From positions 434,001-498,000 of the forward strand of contig NZ_JACYHF010000003.1 in the NCBI RefSeq assembly GCF_016482685.1: a stretch of 64,000 nucleotides of DNA, read 5' to 3'. Shown one piece after another: positions 50,422-59,743 of this stretch. Positions within the stretch are counted from its first letter, which is position 1; each line of letters opens with the position of its first letter. A program made the position numbers and the translations under genes. The notes beneath the pieces are model-generated. The model was not told the origin of the DNA. It saw only the letters and a program-made list of their open reading frames with translations, and did no database searches. Source of the DNA: Streptomyces sp. DSM 110735. GTDB lineage: Bacteria; Actinomycetota; Actinomycetes; Streptomycetales; Streptomycetaceae.

Positions 50422-51123
50422 ATGGCCACGAGTCCCACGAAGCCCACCCGCGCCCAGGAGGTCTACGACCGCATCCGTGGCAGCCTCCTCCGCGGCGAAC
50501 TGGCGCCCGGGAGCAGGCTCAGGATGGGCGACTTCACCGAGCGGTACGGCGTGAGCCTCTCCGTCGTCCGGGAGGCAGTGACCCGGCTGGCCGGCGAAGG
50601 TCTGGTCGAAGCCACCCCCCAGCGCGGCTTCGCGGTCGCCGCCCTGACGGTCGACGACCTCCAGGACCTGACGCGCACACGCGTCCTCATCGAGACCCTG
50701 GCCCTCGCGGAGTCGGTCAAGCACGGCAGTCTGGCCTGGGAGGCGTCGGTCGTCGCCACGCATCACGCCCTGGCGCACACGCCCATGCTGACCCCCGAAG
50801 GTCACGTCGACCCGGCGTTCACCGTCGCCCACCGGGACTTCCACCACACCCTGCTCGCAGGCTGCGGCAGCGCGCGGCTGGAGGCGATCGCGACCGGGCT
50901 GCGGGACTGCGCCGAGCTCTACCAGTACTGGTCCCACGAGTTCGGCGGTGACACCACCCGTGACATCGCCGCCGAGCACAGGGCCATCGCCGAACTCACC
51001 GTCGCCCGCGACGAAGCAGGCGCGACCCGGGCGCTCCGCGAGCACATCGAACGCACCACCGCCGCCCTCATCCGCTACGCCGAGCGGCTCGCCGACGGCG
51101 ACGCCGAGCGCGCCTCCGCCTGA
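50422..51123 (+). CDS. GntR family (FCD) transcriptional regulator
   Basis: A 233-residue regulator. The winged helix-turn-helix is in TRAQEVYDRIRGSLLRGELA and TERYGVSLSVVREAVTRLAG then EGLVEATPQRGF. The C-terminal FCD helical domain (LTRTRVLIETLALAESVKHG; FHHTLLAGCGS; HRAIAELTVARD) binds the effector through His/Asp residues and a metal. It probably represses the divergent aromatic operon. Confidence 0.92.
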   Translation: MATSPTKPTRAQEVYDRIRGSLLRGELAPGSRLRMGDFTERYGVSLSVVREAVTRLAGEGLVEATPQRGFAVAALTVDDLQDLTRTRVLIETLALAESVKHGSLAWEASVVATHHALAHTPMLTPEGHVDPAFTVAHRDFHHTLLAGCGSARLEAIATGLRDCAELYQYWSHEFGGDTTRDIAAEHRAIAELTVARDEAGATRALREHIERTTAALIRYAERLADGDAERASA

Positions 51124-51169
51124 GCGAACACCCCATCTCCCGGGGGAGGTTCGCGACCCGGACCTCGAA

Positions 51170-51208
51170 CCGTTGAGCCCCGCCGGAGTGACCGGCGGGG
51201 CTCAACGG
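51170..51208. terminator. bidirectional terminator
   Basis: A perfect 17-bp inverted repeat (51170-51186 with 51192-51208) with a five-base loop separates the convergent GntR and amidohydrolase genes. Confidence 0.85.
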
Positions 51209-51226
51209 CCTTGCGGGTTCCCCTTG

Positions 51227-52183
51227 TCAGCGGGCGAGCCGGGGGAAGAGGGCTTCGGCGTTGCCGCGGTCGATGGCGGCGCGCTGGTGGTCGTCGAGGG
51301 GGTAGGCGTCGAGCTGCCGGGTGAAGTAGGCGGACATCTCGGCGGTGGCGTACGGGAAGTCGCTGCCGAAGGTGATGTGCGTGGGGTCGGCGAAGGCGAG
51401 CAGGGTGGGGAGGGTGTCGGGGTTGGCGCTGAGGGCGGTGTCGAAGTAGAAGCGCCGCAGCTCGGCGAGGATCGCCTCGTGGGACATCACGGGCTGGACC
51501 CCGCTGACCTGCTGGTGCGCCTGGAGCGCGAGGGCGATGCGATGGGCGGCGTAGGGGAGGAAGCCGCCGCCGTGGGACAGGATGAAGCGGATGTCCGGGT
51601 GGCGGGTGGTGGTGCCCGACAGGACGAGGTTCATCGCGGCGCGGGTGGTGTCGAGCAGGAAGTCGGCGGCGTAGGGCGGGATGCCGGGGACGAGCGGTCC
51701 GGGCAGCTCGGCGGGGTGGATGAAGACGGCGGTGCCGCGGCGGCCGAGTTCGGCCATGAGCGGTTCGAAGGCGGGGTCGCCGAGATAGGTGCCGCTCTGG
51801 TTGGCGAGCAGCACGATGCCGTCGGCGCCCAGCTCGTCCAGGGCGCGGGCGGCCTCGTCGAGCGCGCCGTCGACGTCGGGCAGCGTGAGGGTGGCGAAGA
51901 AGCCGTAGCGGTCGGGGCGGTCCTTGACGATCTCGGCGGCGTAGTCGTTGACCTTGCGGGCCCAGGTGGTGGCCTCGGCGCCGTCGCCGAGGTAGGTGCC
52001 GGGGGTGGAGACCGACATGACGGCGGTCTGGATGCCCTGGCTGTCCATGAAGGCGAGGTCGGTGTCGACGTCCCATTGCGGGATGGGCAGACCGCCTGCG
52101 GTCACGCCGCGGGAGAGAAGCCAGTCGCGGTAGTGCGGCGGAACGATGTGGTGGTGGGTGTCGATGCGTGCGGGACCGGTCAC
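51227..52183 (-). CDS. ACMSD-type amidohydrolase/decarboxylase
   Basis: A 318-residue TIM-barrel enzyme of the amidohydrolase_2 group. The N-terminal metal motif is ARIDTHHHIVPPHYRDWLL. TAVFIHPAELPG carries the next His, FILSHGGGFLPYAAHRIALA the third, and HITFGSDFPYATAEMS the catalytic Asp. Relatives decarboxylate aminocarboxymuconate semialdehyde, resorcylates, orsellinate or 6-methylsalicylate. It lies beside, but is not in, the ring-cleavage operon and is divergent from a MarR regulator. A role feeding decarboxylated phenols to the hydroxylase is inferred. Confidence 0.85.
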   Translation of the reverse strand: MTGPARIDTHHHIVPPHYRDWLLSRGVTAGGLPIPQWDVDTDLAFMDSQGIQTAVMSVSTPGTYLGDGAEATTWARKVNDYAAEIVKDRPDRYGFFATLTLPDVDGALDEAARALDELGADGIVLLANQSGTYLGDPAFEPLMAELGRRGTAVFIHPAELPGPLVPGIPPYAADFLLDTTRAAMNLVLSGTTTRHPDIRFILSHGGGFLPYAAHRIALALQAHQQVSGVQPVMSHEAILAELRRFYFDTALSANPDTLPTLLAFADPTHITFGSDFPYATAEMSAYFTRQLDAYPLDDHQRAAIDRGNAEALFPRLAR

Positions 52184-52204
52184 GATGGTTCACCTCTGTG
52201 TGAC

Positions 52205-52236
52205 TTAGCAAGCTAACTCTTAGCTTTGCTGTTAAC
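52205..52236. promoter_or_regulatory. candidate MarR operators
   Basis: TTAGCAAGCTAA (52205-52216) is a palindrome of form TTAGC-N2-GCTAA. A related TTAGCTTTGCTGTTAAC follows at 52220-52236. Both lie in the 61-base gap between the divergent decarboxylase and MarR genes. The similarity of the two half-site sets is visible; binding by the MarR protein is inferred. Confidence 0.55.
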
Positions 52237-52244
52237 GTAGACCC

Positions 52245-52745
52245 ATGACCCCGCCCATGCAAAACGGACGCCCCGCCCCGGGGTCGACCGGCGATCGTCC
52301 GCCACAGGCCGACGACGCGGAGTTCCAGGAGTTCACCCGGGCCGTGCAGGACCTCCTCACCGCCGTCCGCCGCAGCCGGGGGCGGATCGCGGGCCAGACA
52401 CGTCCCGCCCTGTCGCTCTCCCAGGTCCAGCTACTGGAATCGCTCGCCGAACAGGGCACCCTCGGCGTCAGCGAGATGGCCGAGCACGCGGGCGTCACCA
52501 CCCCCACCGCCACCCGCATGCTCAAGCAGCTCGAACGCGACGGCATCGTCACCCGGACCCGTAAACCCGGTGACGAACGCCGCGTCGAGATCGCCCTCAC
52601 CGAGACCGGCGCCACCCTGCTCGCCGACCACCGCGCCCGCCTGCGGGAACGCCAACTGCGCGCGTTCCGCGAACTCACCCCGGAGCACCGTGCGGTGGTC
52701 ACCGAGCTCACGCGCAGGCTCAGCGATCTGGTCGACGAGATGTGA
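52245..52745 (+). CDS. MarR family transcriptional regulator
   Basis: A 166-residue winged-helix regulator. LSLSQVQLLESLAEQGTLGV starts the DNA-binding domain. MAEHAGVTTPTATRMLKQLE is the recognition region, and IVTRTRKPGDERRVEIALTE is the wing with the conserved Asp-Arg-Arg. It probably controls the divergent decarboxylase gene and itself. Confidence 0.9.
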   Translation: MTPPMQNGRPAPGSTGDRPPQADDAEFQEFTRAVQDLLTAVRRSRGRIAGQTRPALSLSQVQLLESLAEQGTLGVSEMAEHAGVTTPTATRMLKQLERDGIVTRTRKPGDERRVEIALTETGATLLADHRARLRERQLRAFRELTPEHRAVVTELTRRLSDLVDEM

Positions 52746-52867
52746 CGATCCCGAACGGTGACTTCGGAGGCGGAACCGGCGTTGGTCCGTCCACGCGCCC
52801 CTCTGGGGATACGTTCCACATATGGCGCGACCACAGGAGTCCGGCCACAGGAATAGGAGGAGCCCAC

Positions 52868-53308
52868 ATGGCGATTCAGCGGATGGACAACGTCGGCATC
52901 GTCGTCGAGGACATGGACGCCGCCGTCGCGTTCTTCGTGGAACTCGGCATGGAACTGGAGGGCCGGGGAGAGGTCCAGGGCCTCTTCGCCGACCAGTGCA
53001 CCGGACTCGACGGCGTCCACTGCGACATCGCGATGCTCCGGACCCCGGACGGTCACAGCCGCATCGAGCTGGCGAGGTACCGCAGCCCCGAGGTGATCGA
53101 CCCCGGGCCGCGCGACCGCCCGCACAACATCCTCGGCACGCACCGCGTCATGTTCGCCGTCGACGACATCGAGGACACCGTCGCCCGTCTGCGCCCCCAC
53201 GGCGCCGAACTCCTCGGCGAGATCGCCCGCTTCGAGGACAGCTACCTGCTCTGCTACCTCCGCGGCCCGGAGGGCGTGATCGTCGGGCTGGCCGAGCGAC
53301 TGGGCTGA
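52868..53308 (+). CDS. VOC (glyoxalase/dioxygenase superfamily) protein
   Basis: A 146-residue single VOC module. MAIQRMDNVGIVVEDMDAAV begins the first beta-alpha-beta unit and MFAVDDIEDTVARLRPHGAE the second. RGPEGVIVGLAERLG is the typical C-terminus with the last metal ligand position. AGGAGG lies just before the ATG at 52868. It is a likely metal-binding lyase or resistance protein; the substrate is unknown. Confidence 0.85.
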   Translation: MAIQRMDNVGIVVEDMDAAVAFFVELGMELEGRGEVQGLFADQCTGLDGVHCDIAMLRTPDGHSRIELARYRSPEVIDPGPRDRPHNILGTHRVMFAVDDIEDTVARLRPHGAELLGEIARFEDSYLLCYLRGPEGVIVGLAERLG

Positions 53309-53420
53309 GAGCTTGGTGCGAGGCGCGCGTGCGGGGTGGGACCCCGGCGCCGGTCCGCCCGTCCGGTCAGGCACGGCCGCCGCACGGAGGGCGTGTCGCA
53401 GACCTCGCGCACAACCGCTG

Positions 53421-53454
53421 AGGGCCGGTCTCGGATTTCTCCGAAACCGGCCCT
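53421..53454 (-). terminator. terminator of the second tRNA-Pro
   Basis: A 15-bp stem with one G-U type pair (53421-53435 with 53440-53454) around a short loop, 19 bases past the tRNA 3' end. It is closely related in sequence to the hairpin at 2294-2327. Confidence 0.75.
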
Positions 53455-53473
53455 CACCTGCGACTGTCTCCAG

Positions 53474-53547
<74 letters not shown>

Positions 53548-53651
53548 ATGCGCTTACTCGCGGTGACCCGCGTGATCGCGCGAACAGCACTTTACCCCAC
53601 GTAGGGGGCTGGACCGAAGCGGGGTCGGGTGGGGAGGGGACAATCGGTCGT

Positions 53652-54167
53652 ATGGAAGACGCGGACGCGAGGCCGGTGGACGACGGGCGGGACCGGGACA
53701 TCGAGGGGCGGGCGCGCAATGCGCGGCCCCGGGACGGGCTGGGGCGGCCGTTGCCGTACGGCACGGAAGGCGTGGAGCGGCAGCCGGAGGGGGTCGTGCG
53801 GTCGCCCGGGGAGACGGTCGTAGAAGCGCAGGCGCTGCTGGACGCGGGGAAGCCGTTCCACGCGCACGAGGTGTTCGAGGACGCCTGGAAGTCGGGGCCC
53901 GAGCGCGAGCGGGAGCTGTGGCGGGGGCTGGCCCAGGTCGCCGTCGGGCTCACCCACGCGGCTCGGGGCAACATCAAGGGTGGCGCCCGTCTGCTGCGGC
54001 GCGGTGCGGGGGCTGTGCGGGAGTGGGGGGTGGAGAGCGGGGAGCCCCTGCCGTACGGGATCGATCTCGCCGGGGTCGGGGAGTGGGCCGTCGGGCTGGC
54101 CGAGCGGGTGGAGACGGAGGGTGGAGCCGTCGATGCGGGGGTGGAGGCGCCTAGGCTGCGTGCCTGA
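53652..54167 (+). CDS. DUF309 family protein
   Basis: A 171-residue protein. The DUF309 core is LLDAGKPFHAHEVFEDAWKS followed by RELWRGLAQVAVGLTHAARG and NIKGGARLLRRG, with its conserved HxxHE-like cluster. Before it is a 65-residue charged tail. GACAAT (53639-53644) stands seven bases before the ATG, so it is probably a leaderless transcript. The function of DUF309 is unknown. Confidence 0.85.
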   Translation: MEDADARPVDDGRDRDIEGRARNARPRDGLGRPLPYGTEGVERQPEGVVRSPGETVVEAQALLDAGKPFHAHEVFEDAWKSGPERERELWRGLAQVAVGLTHAARGNIKGGARLLRRGAGAVREWGVESGEPLPYGIDLAGVGEWAVGLAERVETEGGAVDAGVEAPRLRA

Positions 54168-54332
54168 GCGGGACTGATCGGGTCCCCGGGGCGTGGCTCT
54201 ATTCCCTGAGCGGGACTGATCGGGTCCCCGGGGCGTGGCTCTATTCCCTGAGCGCGCCTGATCCAGTTCCACGGGTAGCGGCTCTCCGCCCGGCGCGCGC
54301 CCGACCCAGTCCCCGGACCGCAGCTCTCCACC
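54164..54332. repeat. 42-bp tandem repeat
   Basis: Two perfect 42-base copies (54164-54205 and 54206-54247) are followed by two degenerate ones (54248-54290 and 54291-54332). Each carries CTGATC/CCGACC and CCCC-GG-GCG or CGG followed by GGCTCT-ATTCC or variants. The first copy includes the stop codon of the DUF309 gene. No hairpin series is evident. Confidence 0.75.
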
Positions 54333-54413
54333 TCGGGGCGCGCCCGCTCCCGCCCACCGTCCGCGACTCGGCCCCGCCCACCCTCGCCGAACCCCGTACG
54401 GCACACTCGACCC

Positions 54414-55187
54414 GTGCGAAAGATTCATGTCATCGGGATCGGTGCCGGCGACCCCGACCAGCTCACGCTGCAAGCCGTCAAGGCGTTGCGCGGTACCGAT
54501 GTGTTCTTCCTGCTGGACAAGGGGGAGGCGAAGAGTGATCTGACGGGGCTGCGCCGGGAGATCCTGGACGCGCATCTGGAGCCGGGTTCGTACCGGGTCG
54601 TGGAGGCGCGTGACCCCGAGCGGGACCGGAAGGCGGGCGGGGCGGGGTACTCGCCGGCCGTCGGGGACTGGCGGAGCGCGCGGGCCGGGATCTACGAGCG
54701 GCTCATCGGGCAGGAGGTCGGCGCGGACGGCACGGGCGCCTTTCTCGTCTGGGGCGACCCGGCGCTCTACGACAGCACGCTCGCCATTCTGGAGGAGGTG
54801 CTGGAGCGGGGCGCGGTGGAGTTCGAGTACGACGTGATACCCGGGATCAGCAGTGTCTCCTCGCTGGTCGCGCGGCACCGTACGGGGCTGAACCGCGTCG
54901 GACGTCCGGTGCAGATCACCACCGGGCGGCGGCTGGCGGAGGGCTTCCCCGACGGGGTGGACGACGTCGTGGTGATGCTGGACGCGCATCAGACGTTCCG
55001 GCAGTACGCCGACGAGGACATGGACATCTACTGGGGCGCGTACATCGGCACCCCGGACGAGATCCTCGTCTCCGGTCCTCTCGCCGAAGCCGCCCCTCGC
55101 ATCGAGGAGTTGAGGGCGGCGGCGCGGGAGCGCAAGGGCTGGATCATGGACACGTATCTGCTGCGCAGGCACGGGGGCGAGAGCTGA
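54414..55187 (+). CDS. cobF: precorrin-6A synthase (deacetylating)
   Basis: A 257-residue SAM-dependent methyltransferase of aerobic cobalamin synthesis. It methylates C1 of precorrin-5 with loss of the acetyl group. HVIGIGAGDPDQLTLQAVKA is the tetrapyrrole-methylase glycine loop. GTGAFLVWGDPALYDSTLAI is the second conserved block and YDVIPGISSVSSLVARHRTG the third. Length matches CobF. GTG at 54414 is the start. cobK, the next enzyme in the pathway, lies at 60144-60899. Confidence 0.92.
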   Translation: MRKIHVIGIGAGDPDQLTLQAVKALRGTDVFFLLDKGEAKSDLTGLRREILDAHLEPGSYRVVEARDPERDRKAGGAGYSPAVGDWRSARAGIYERLIGQEVGADGTGAFLVWGDPALYDSTLAILEEVLERGAVEFEYDVIPGISSVSSLVARHRTGLNRVGRPVQITTGRRLAEGFPDGVDDVVVMLDAHQTFRQYADEDMDIYWGAYIGTPDEILVSGPLAEAAPRIEELRAAARERKGWIMDTYLLRRHGGES

Positions 55188-55250
55188 CTCCGGAGGGGAT
55201 TCACCGCAAGTCCCGTTCCCTGGGCGGTCGTTGGGTGCCAGGATGAAGGT

Positions 55251-58200
55251 GTGACGGATCTGTCCGGGGAGGGCGTACGCGTCCTGCTGATCGGCACGGA
55301 GAACCATCCGGGACCGACGCTGGCCTCCGTGCCCGCCGTCTCCCGTACCGTGGAGGCGCTGCGCCTCCGGCTCATCACGGTCTGCGGGGTCGCGCCCGGT
55401 GCGATCCGTACGCTGCTCGATCCCGCCGACGCCCACGCGATGGCGGCGGCCGTGACGGAGGAGGCGCGGCGGGCCCGTACGGTGCTGCTGATCCACTACG
55501 TCGGGCATGGACTCATCGGTCCCGGGGACGAGTTGCACCTCGCCGCGAGCAGCACCGACCGGCTCACCCCGGGCCTCGCCGCTCATCAGGCGCTGCCGCT
55601 CTCCGCGTTGCGACAGGCACTCACCCTCTGCCAAGCCCCGTCCGTCGTCGTGGTGTTGGACTGCTGCTTCTCGGGTCGCGCGGGGATGCGCGCCCCGGCG
55701 CCGCCTCCGGCGTTCATGCTTCCGGCGGCGCACGGGGTTCATCTCCTCGCTTCCGCAGAGCAGTTGGCGCTCGCGCCGGAGGACGCCGAGTACACGACCT
55801 TCACCGGTGAACTGATCCGGTTGCTCGACCACGGCGACCCGCGCGGACCCCGGCTGCTGACCCTGGACGCCGTCTACGACTTCCTGTTCCGCAGCCTGCG
55901 TGCCAAGGGCGGTCCGTTGCCGCGCCGCCAAGCCGGGGACCGTTCGGGCGAGTTGGTGATCGCGGTCAATCCCGGCCGCCCGGTCGCGGACGACGCCGAT
56001 CCACCGGACGACCACGATCGCGACACCGCGCCAACCCGTTGCCCCTACCTCGGTCTCGACGCGTTCACCGTGGACGACGCCGATCTGTTCCACGGGCGGG
56101 AGCGGCTCGTCGAGGAGTTGCTGGAGACGTGCGCCTCCGCGGTGGACGCCGGGCAGCCGGTCATCGTCGTCGGGCCGTCGGGCGCGGGCAAGTCCTCGCT
56201 GCTGCACGCCGGTCTGCTGGCGGAGCTGCGCCGGGGCACCCCGTGGCTGCCGGGCTCCGAGGGCTGGCCATGGATGGTGCTCACCCCCGGCGACGATCCG
56301 ATGCGCGCGCTGGCCGCCGTACTGCACCCGGAGGGACCGGCCGGGGCCGAAGCTCTCACCGAAGTCCCCGGTACGGCTGCGGTGTTGGCGCGAGAACTGA
56401 CCCAAGAGCGCTTGGTGCTGGTGGTCGACCGGCTGGAGGAGTTGTTCACGGCGGGGGAGCGCGAACGAGCCGCGTTCTGCGCGGCGTTGGGGGCGCTGGC
56501 CGGGGACGGCGGGCGCGCCCTCGTCGTCATGGCGTTGCGCGCCGACTTCTACGGTCAGGCGCAGTCGCTCCCCCACCTCGCCGAGGCTCTGCGCCGTCAC
56601 CAGGTCCAGGCTTCACCGATGCGTCTGGAGGAGCTGCGGGCCGCGATCGAGCAGCCCGCGGCGACGGTCGGGGTCCGGCTGGACGAGGGTCTGGCGGACC
56701 TGATGCTGCACGAGCTGGACGCCGTACGACCGCCGGGACCGCGGTCCGGCACGCTCCCCCTGCTCTCCCACGCGCTGTGGGCGACCTGGTCGGAGAGCGG
56801 TCGCGCGCGGCTCACCCTCGCCGGTTACCGCGCGAGCGGGGGCGTCGCGACCGCGCTCAGGACCACCGCCGAGCGTGTGTACGACGCCCTCGACCCGGCG
56901 GGGCGGGACGCTCTGCGCCGTATGCTGCCGCGATTGGTGCGGATCGACGACGGCACCGTGGACACCGGGCGCCCGGCGGAGCGCGACGCGCTGCTGGACG
57001 GCGTCGCGGACCGGCGGGCGGCCGAGGACGCGTTGCAGCGCATGGCCCGGGAGCGGCTGGTGGTGCTGCACGAGAGCACCGTCCGGCTCAGCCACGACGC
57101 GCTGCTCACGGCGTGGCCGAGGCTGCGCGGGTGGATCGAGGCGGACCGCGACTGGTTGCGGACCCGGCAGCAGTTGGCCGCCGACACCGACGCGTGGGTG
57201 CGCGCGGGCCGCGACCGGGATCTGCTGTACCGGGGGAACAGGCTGGCGGCGGCCCTGGAGAGCGCCGAACGCGCGGCCCGTGATCAGAACGACGAACCCC
57301 GGCTGACGGAGTTCCTCGACGCGTCCGCCCACGAGGAGCGGCGGGCGGCGCGGACCCGGAGCGCCGTGATCGCGGTCCTGGTCGTCCTGCTGCTGATCGC
57401 GACGGGCGGTGGCGTCACGGCCGCCGTCTATCAGCACGATGCCGCTTCCCAGCGCGGCCGGGCCGTCGCCCGCCTGATGGCGAACGAGGCCGTGAGCCTG
57501 CGCGACACCCAGCCGGGACTGGCCAAGCAACTCAGCGTCGCCGCCTACCGGTTGGACCCGCAACTCAGCGTCGCCCCGCTCCTCTCCATGCTGGAGACCC
57601 CCGGGTCCTACGACGGTCAGGATTCCGTGGTCGACCTCGCCCGCACCGGCGACGGACACCTGCTGGCCCTGTCGACCGGTCGGTCCGTGGTCCTGTGGCG
57701 TACGTCGGGCGGGCGGGTGGCGACCGTGCCGCTGTCCGGTGCGGGTGGGGTCGCGCTGAGTACGGACGGACGACTGCTGGCGGCGCTCGCGGCGCCAGAG
57801 GAGTCGGGCTCGGAGGCGGCCGCGAGCAAGTTGTCGGCGACGGTCCGCCTGTGGTCCCTCGCCGACCCCACCCACCCTTCTCAACTCCCCGCGCCACAAG
57901 GCGTTTCCCGCTCCGCCACCGCCCTCGCCTTCTCCCCCGACGACCGCGCGCTCGCCCTCGGCACCACCTCCGGTGCCGTACGGCGGTGGGACCTCCGCGA
58001 TCCCCGGACGCCCCGAGCCCTGCCGGACCTCACCGGGCCGAAGAGCCCGCTGGACTCCCTCGCCTTCGCGCCTCACGGTCACCTGCTGGCCGCCTCGGGC
58101 ACGGACGGGCGGGTCCGGCTGTGGGACACCGCCGCCGACACGACCCGCACGGCTCCGGTGGCGACGGTGGCCGGGGCACCGCTGCCCACCGAGACCCCGC

Positions 58201-59705
58201 GCGGGATTCCGCACCGCGTCGCCTTCCGCCCCGACGGCACCGTGCTGGCCGGGCCCGGCGAGGGCGTACGCCTGTGGAACGTGTCCGATCCGCGCAAGCC
58301 CGTACCGCTGGGGAAGGTTGGCACCGAAGACAGTCTGGGTTCGTGCCAACGAGCCCTGATCTCCGCCGCGTTCAGCCCTGACGGGCACGTACTCGCCACC
58401 CCTTGCGGGACGGAACTGTACCTGTGGGACGTCACCGACCCGGCGCACATCAGCCAGGCCAACGCGCTCGTCGAACCGGACACGTACACGAGCGGTCCCG
58501 TACCGGCGCTCTTCGCGCCGAGCCGCGATCCCGTGCTGTTGCTGCACGCCTCGACCACCGGCGTCCACCTGTGGGACGTGACCAACTCGGGCCGTCCGGG
58601 GGCGGCTTCGAGTCTCGGTCGCTCTCCCTCGGGGTTCGGGCTCACCACGCGGTTCAGCGGCGGGAAACGGCGGCTGCTCGTCGTGCACGGCGCCGACCGG
58701 TCCGCCCTGTGGGACATGTCCGGACCGCCACCCCACCGCAAACTGGCCGACCTGCCCGGCAGCGGGGACATCGCCGCTGGGTCGGCTGCCTTCAACCCCG
58801 GCGGCACCGTGCTGGCCGAGGCCGAACGCGCGGGCGGTGCACCGGTGGTCCGCCTGCGTCCTACGGCTCGCCCCACGTCGGTGCTCTCAACTCTCCGTTC
58901 TCCTACGGACGGTGTGGAAAGCCTCGCCTACAGCGCGGACGGCCGTGTCCTGGCCGTCTCCGACACCGGCTACTCCACCCATCGCAAAAGTCCGCCCACG
59001 GTACGGCTGTTCGACGTGAGCCGCCCGCAACAGCCCCGGCAGCTCGCCGTGATCCACGACACCGCCTTCCACCTCACCTTCTCCCCCCAAGGACGCCTCC
59101 TCGTCGGCAGTTTCGGCGACCGGCTGCTCCTGTGGGACGTCTCCGACGCCCGGCACCCGGTCGCGAAGACACCCCGCCCCCTCTCCCCCGGCTCGGCCGA
59201 CGCCGTACCCGCGTTCCGTGGTGACGGACGCCTGCTGGCCGTCTCGGACTCCGGAAACGCCGTCCGCCTGTGGGCCGTTGAGCACAACGACCTCGCCGCC
59301 AAGCCGCTCGGCGAGATCCGCACCCTCGGCACCGGCGGCCCCCTCGCCTTCACCCCGGACGGACACACCCTCGCCGTCGCCAGCACGGGCGTGCTCAAGA
59401 GCTTCACCGGCGCGACCACGAGCCACATCGAACTGTGGGACGTCACCGCCCCCTCACTCCCCGTCTGGCGCGCCTCGTTCGGCTTCACCGCGACCGACCT
59501 CGGCGTCGACAGCCTCTCCTACAGCCCCCAGGGCCATATCCCCTACCTCGCGGCAGCAGGCGGCACCGTGTCCGTCTGGAACACCGACCCACGCGAGGTC
59601 GCGGACCATGTGTGCCGGAGCGCGGGCGATCCGATCACTGAGGCGGAGTGGGAGCGGTATGTACCGGACACGGACTTCCGGGCGCCGTGTCCTGCGGGCA
59701 AGTGA
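55251..59705 (+). CDS. caspase-like/STAND NTPase/WD40 repeat protein
   Basis: A 1484-residue multidomain protein. Residues ~5-240: caspase-like peptidase with the catalytic His in LIHYVGHGLIG (about 85) and Cys in VVLDCCFSGRAG (138-139). Residues ~265-700: STAND-type NTPase starting CPYLGLDAFTVDDADLFHGR, with Walker A GPSGAGKSS near 307 and Walker B VLVVDRLEELF. One membrane helix at about 704-726 (AVIAVLVVLLLIATGGGVTA). Residues ~780-1475: WD40 repeats (VRLWSLAD, VRLWDTAA, LYLWDVTD and others). It is probably a membrane-anchored sensor that activates a protease on an intruder or stress signal. GTG at 55251 is the start. Confidence 0.9.
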   Translation: MTDLSGEGVRVLLIGTENHPGPTLASVPAVSRTVEALRLRLITVCGVAPGAIRTLLDPADAHAMAAAVTEEARRARTVLLIHYVGHGLIGPGDELHLAASSTDRLTPGLAAHQALPLSALRQALTLCQAPSVVVVLDCCFSGRAGMRAPAPPPAFMLPAAHGVHLLASAEQLALAPEDAEYTTFTGELIRLLDHGDPRGPRLLTLDAVYDFLFRSLRAKGGPLPRRQAGDRSGELVIAVNPGRPVADDADPPDDHDRDTAPTRCPYLGLDAFTVDDADLFHGRERLVEELLETCASAVDAGQPVIVVGPSGAGKSSLLHAGLLAELRRGTPWLPGSEGWPWMVLTPGDDPMRALAAVLHPEGPAGAEALTEVPGTAAVLARELTQERLVLVVDRLEELFTAGERERAAFCAALGALAGDGGRALVVMALRADFYGQAQSLPHLAEALRRHQVQASPMRLEELRAAIEQPAATVGVRLDEGLADLMLHELDAVRPPGPRSGTLPLLSHALWATWSESGRARLTLAGYRASGGVATALRTTAERVYDALDPAGRDALRRMLPRLVRIDDGTVDTGRPAERDALLDGVADRRAAEDALQRMARERLVVLHESTVRLSHDALLTAWPRLRGWIEADRDWLRTRQQLAADTDAWVRAGRDRDLLYRGNRLAAALESAERAARDQNDEPRLTEFLDASAHEERRAARTRSAVIAVLVVLLLIATGGGVTAAVYQHDAASQRGRAVARLMANEAVSLRDTQPGLAKQLSVAAYRLDPQLSVAPLLSMLETPGSYDGQDSVVDLARTGDGHLLALSTGRSVVLWRTSGGRVATVPLSGAGGVALSTDGRLLAALAAPEESGSEAAASKLSATVRLWSLADPTHPSQLPAPQGVSRSATALAFSPDDRALALGTTSGAVRRWDLRDPRTPRALPDLTGPKSPLDSLAFAPHGHLLAASGTDGRVRLWDTAADTTRTAPVATVAGAPLPTETPRGIPHRVAFRPDGTVLAGPGEGVRLWNVSDPRKPVPLGKVGTEDSLGSCQRALISAAFSPDGHVLATPCGTELYLWDVTDPAHISQANALVEPDTYTSGPVPALFAPSRDPVLLLHASTTGVHLWDVTNSGRPGAASSLGRSPSGFGLTTRFSGGKRRLLVVHGADRSALWDMSGPPPHRKLADLPGSGDIAAGSAAFNPGGTVLAEAERAGGAPVVRLRPTARPTSVLSTLRSPTDGVESLAYSADGRVLAVSDTGYSTHRKSPPTVRLFDVSRPQQPRQLAVIHDTAFHLTFSPQGRLLVGSFGDRLLLWDVSDARHPVAKTPRPLSPGSADAVPAFRGDGRLLAVSDSGNAVRLWAVEHNDLAAKPLGEIRTLGTGGPLAFTPDGHTLAVASTGVLKSFTGATTSHIELWDVTAPSLPVWRASFGFTATDLGVDSLSYSPQGHIPYLAAAGGTVSVWNTDPREVADHVCRSAGDPITEAEWERYVPDTDFRAPCPAGK

Positions 59706-59743
59706 CCGGCGGGTCAACGGGGTTCAGTCTCCTGAGCGTTCCC

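Noticed and set aside
54164..54332. CRISPR array
   Set aside because: The 42-bp units are head-to-tail with no unique spacers.
53592..56600. 1002-codon minus-strand open frame
   Set aside because: It is antisense to DUF309, cobF and the STAND gene, all with clear motifs; its translation is Arg/Gly/Pro-rich without domains.
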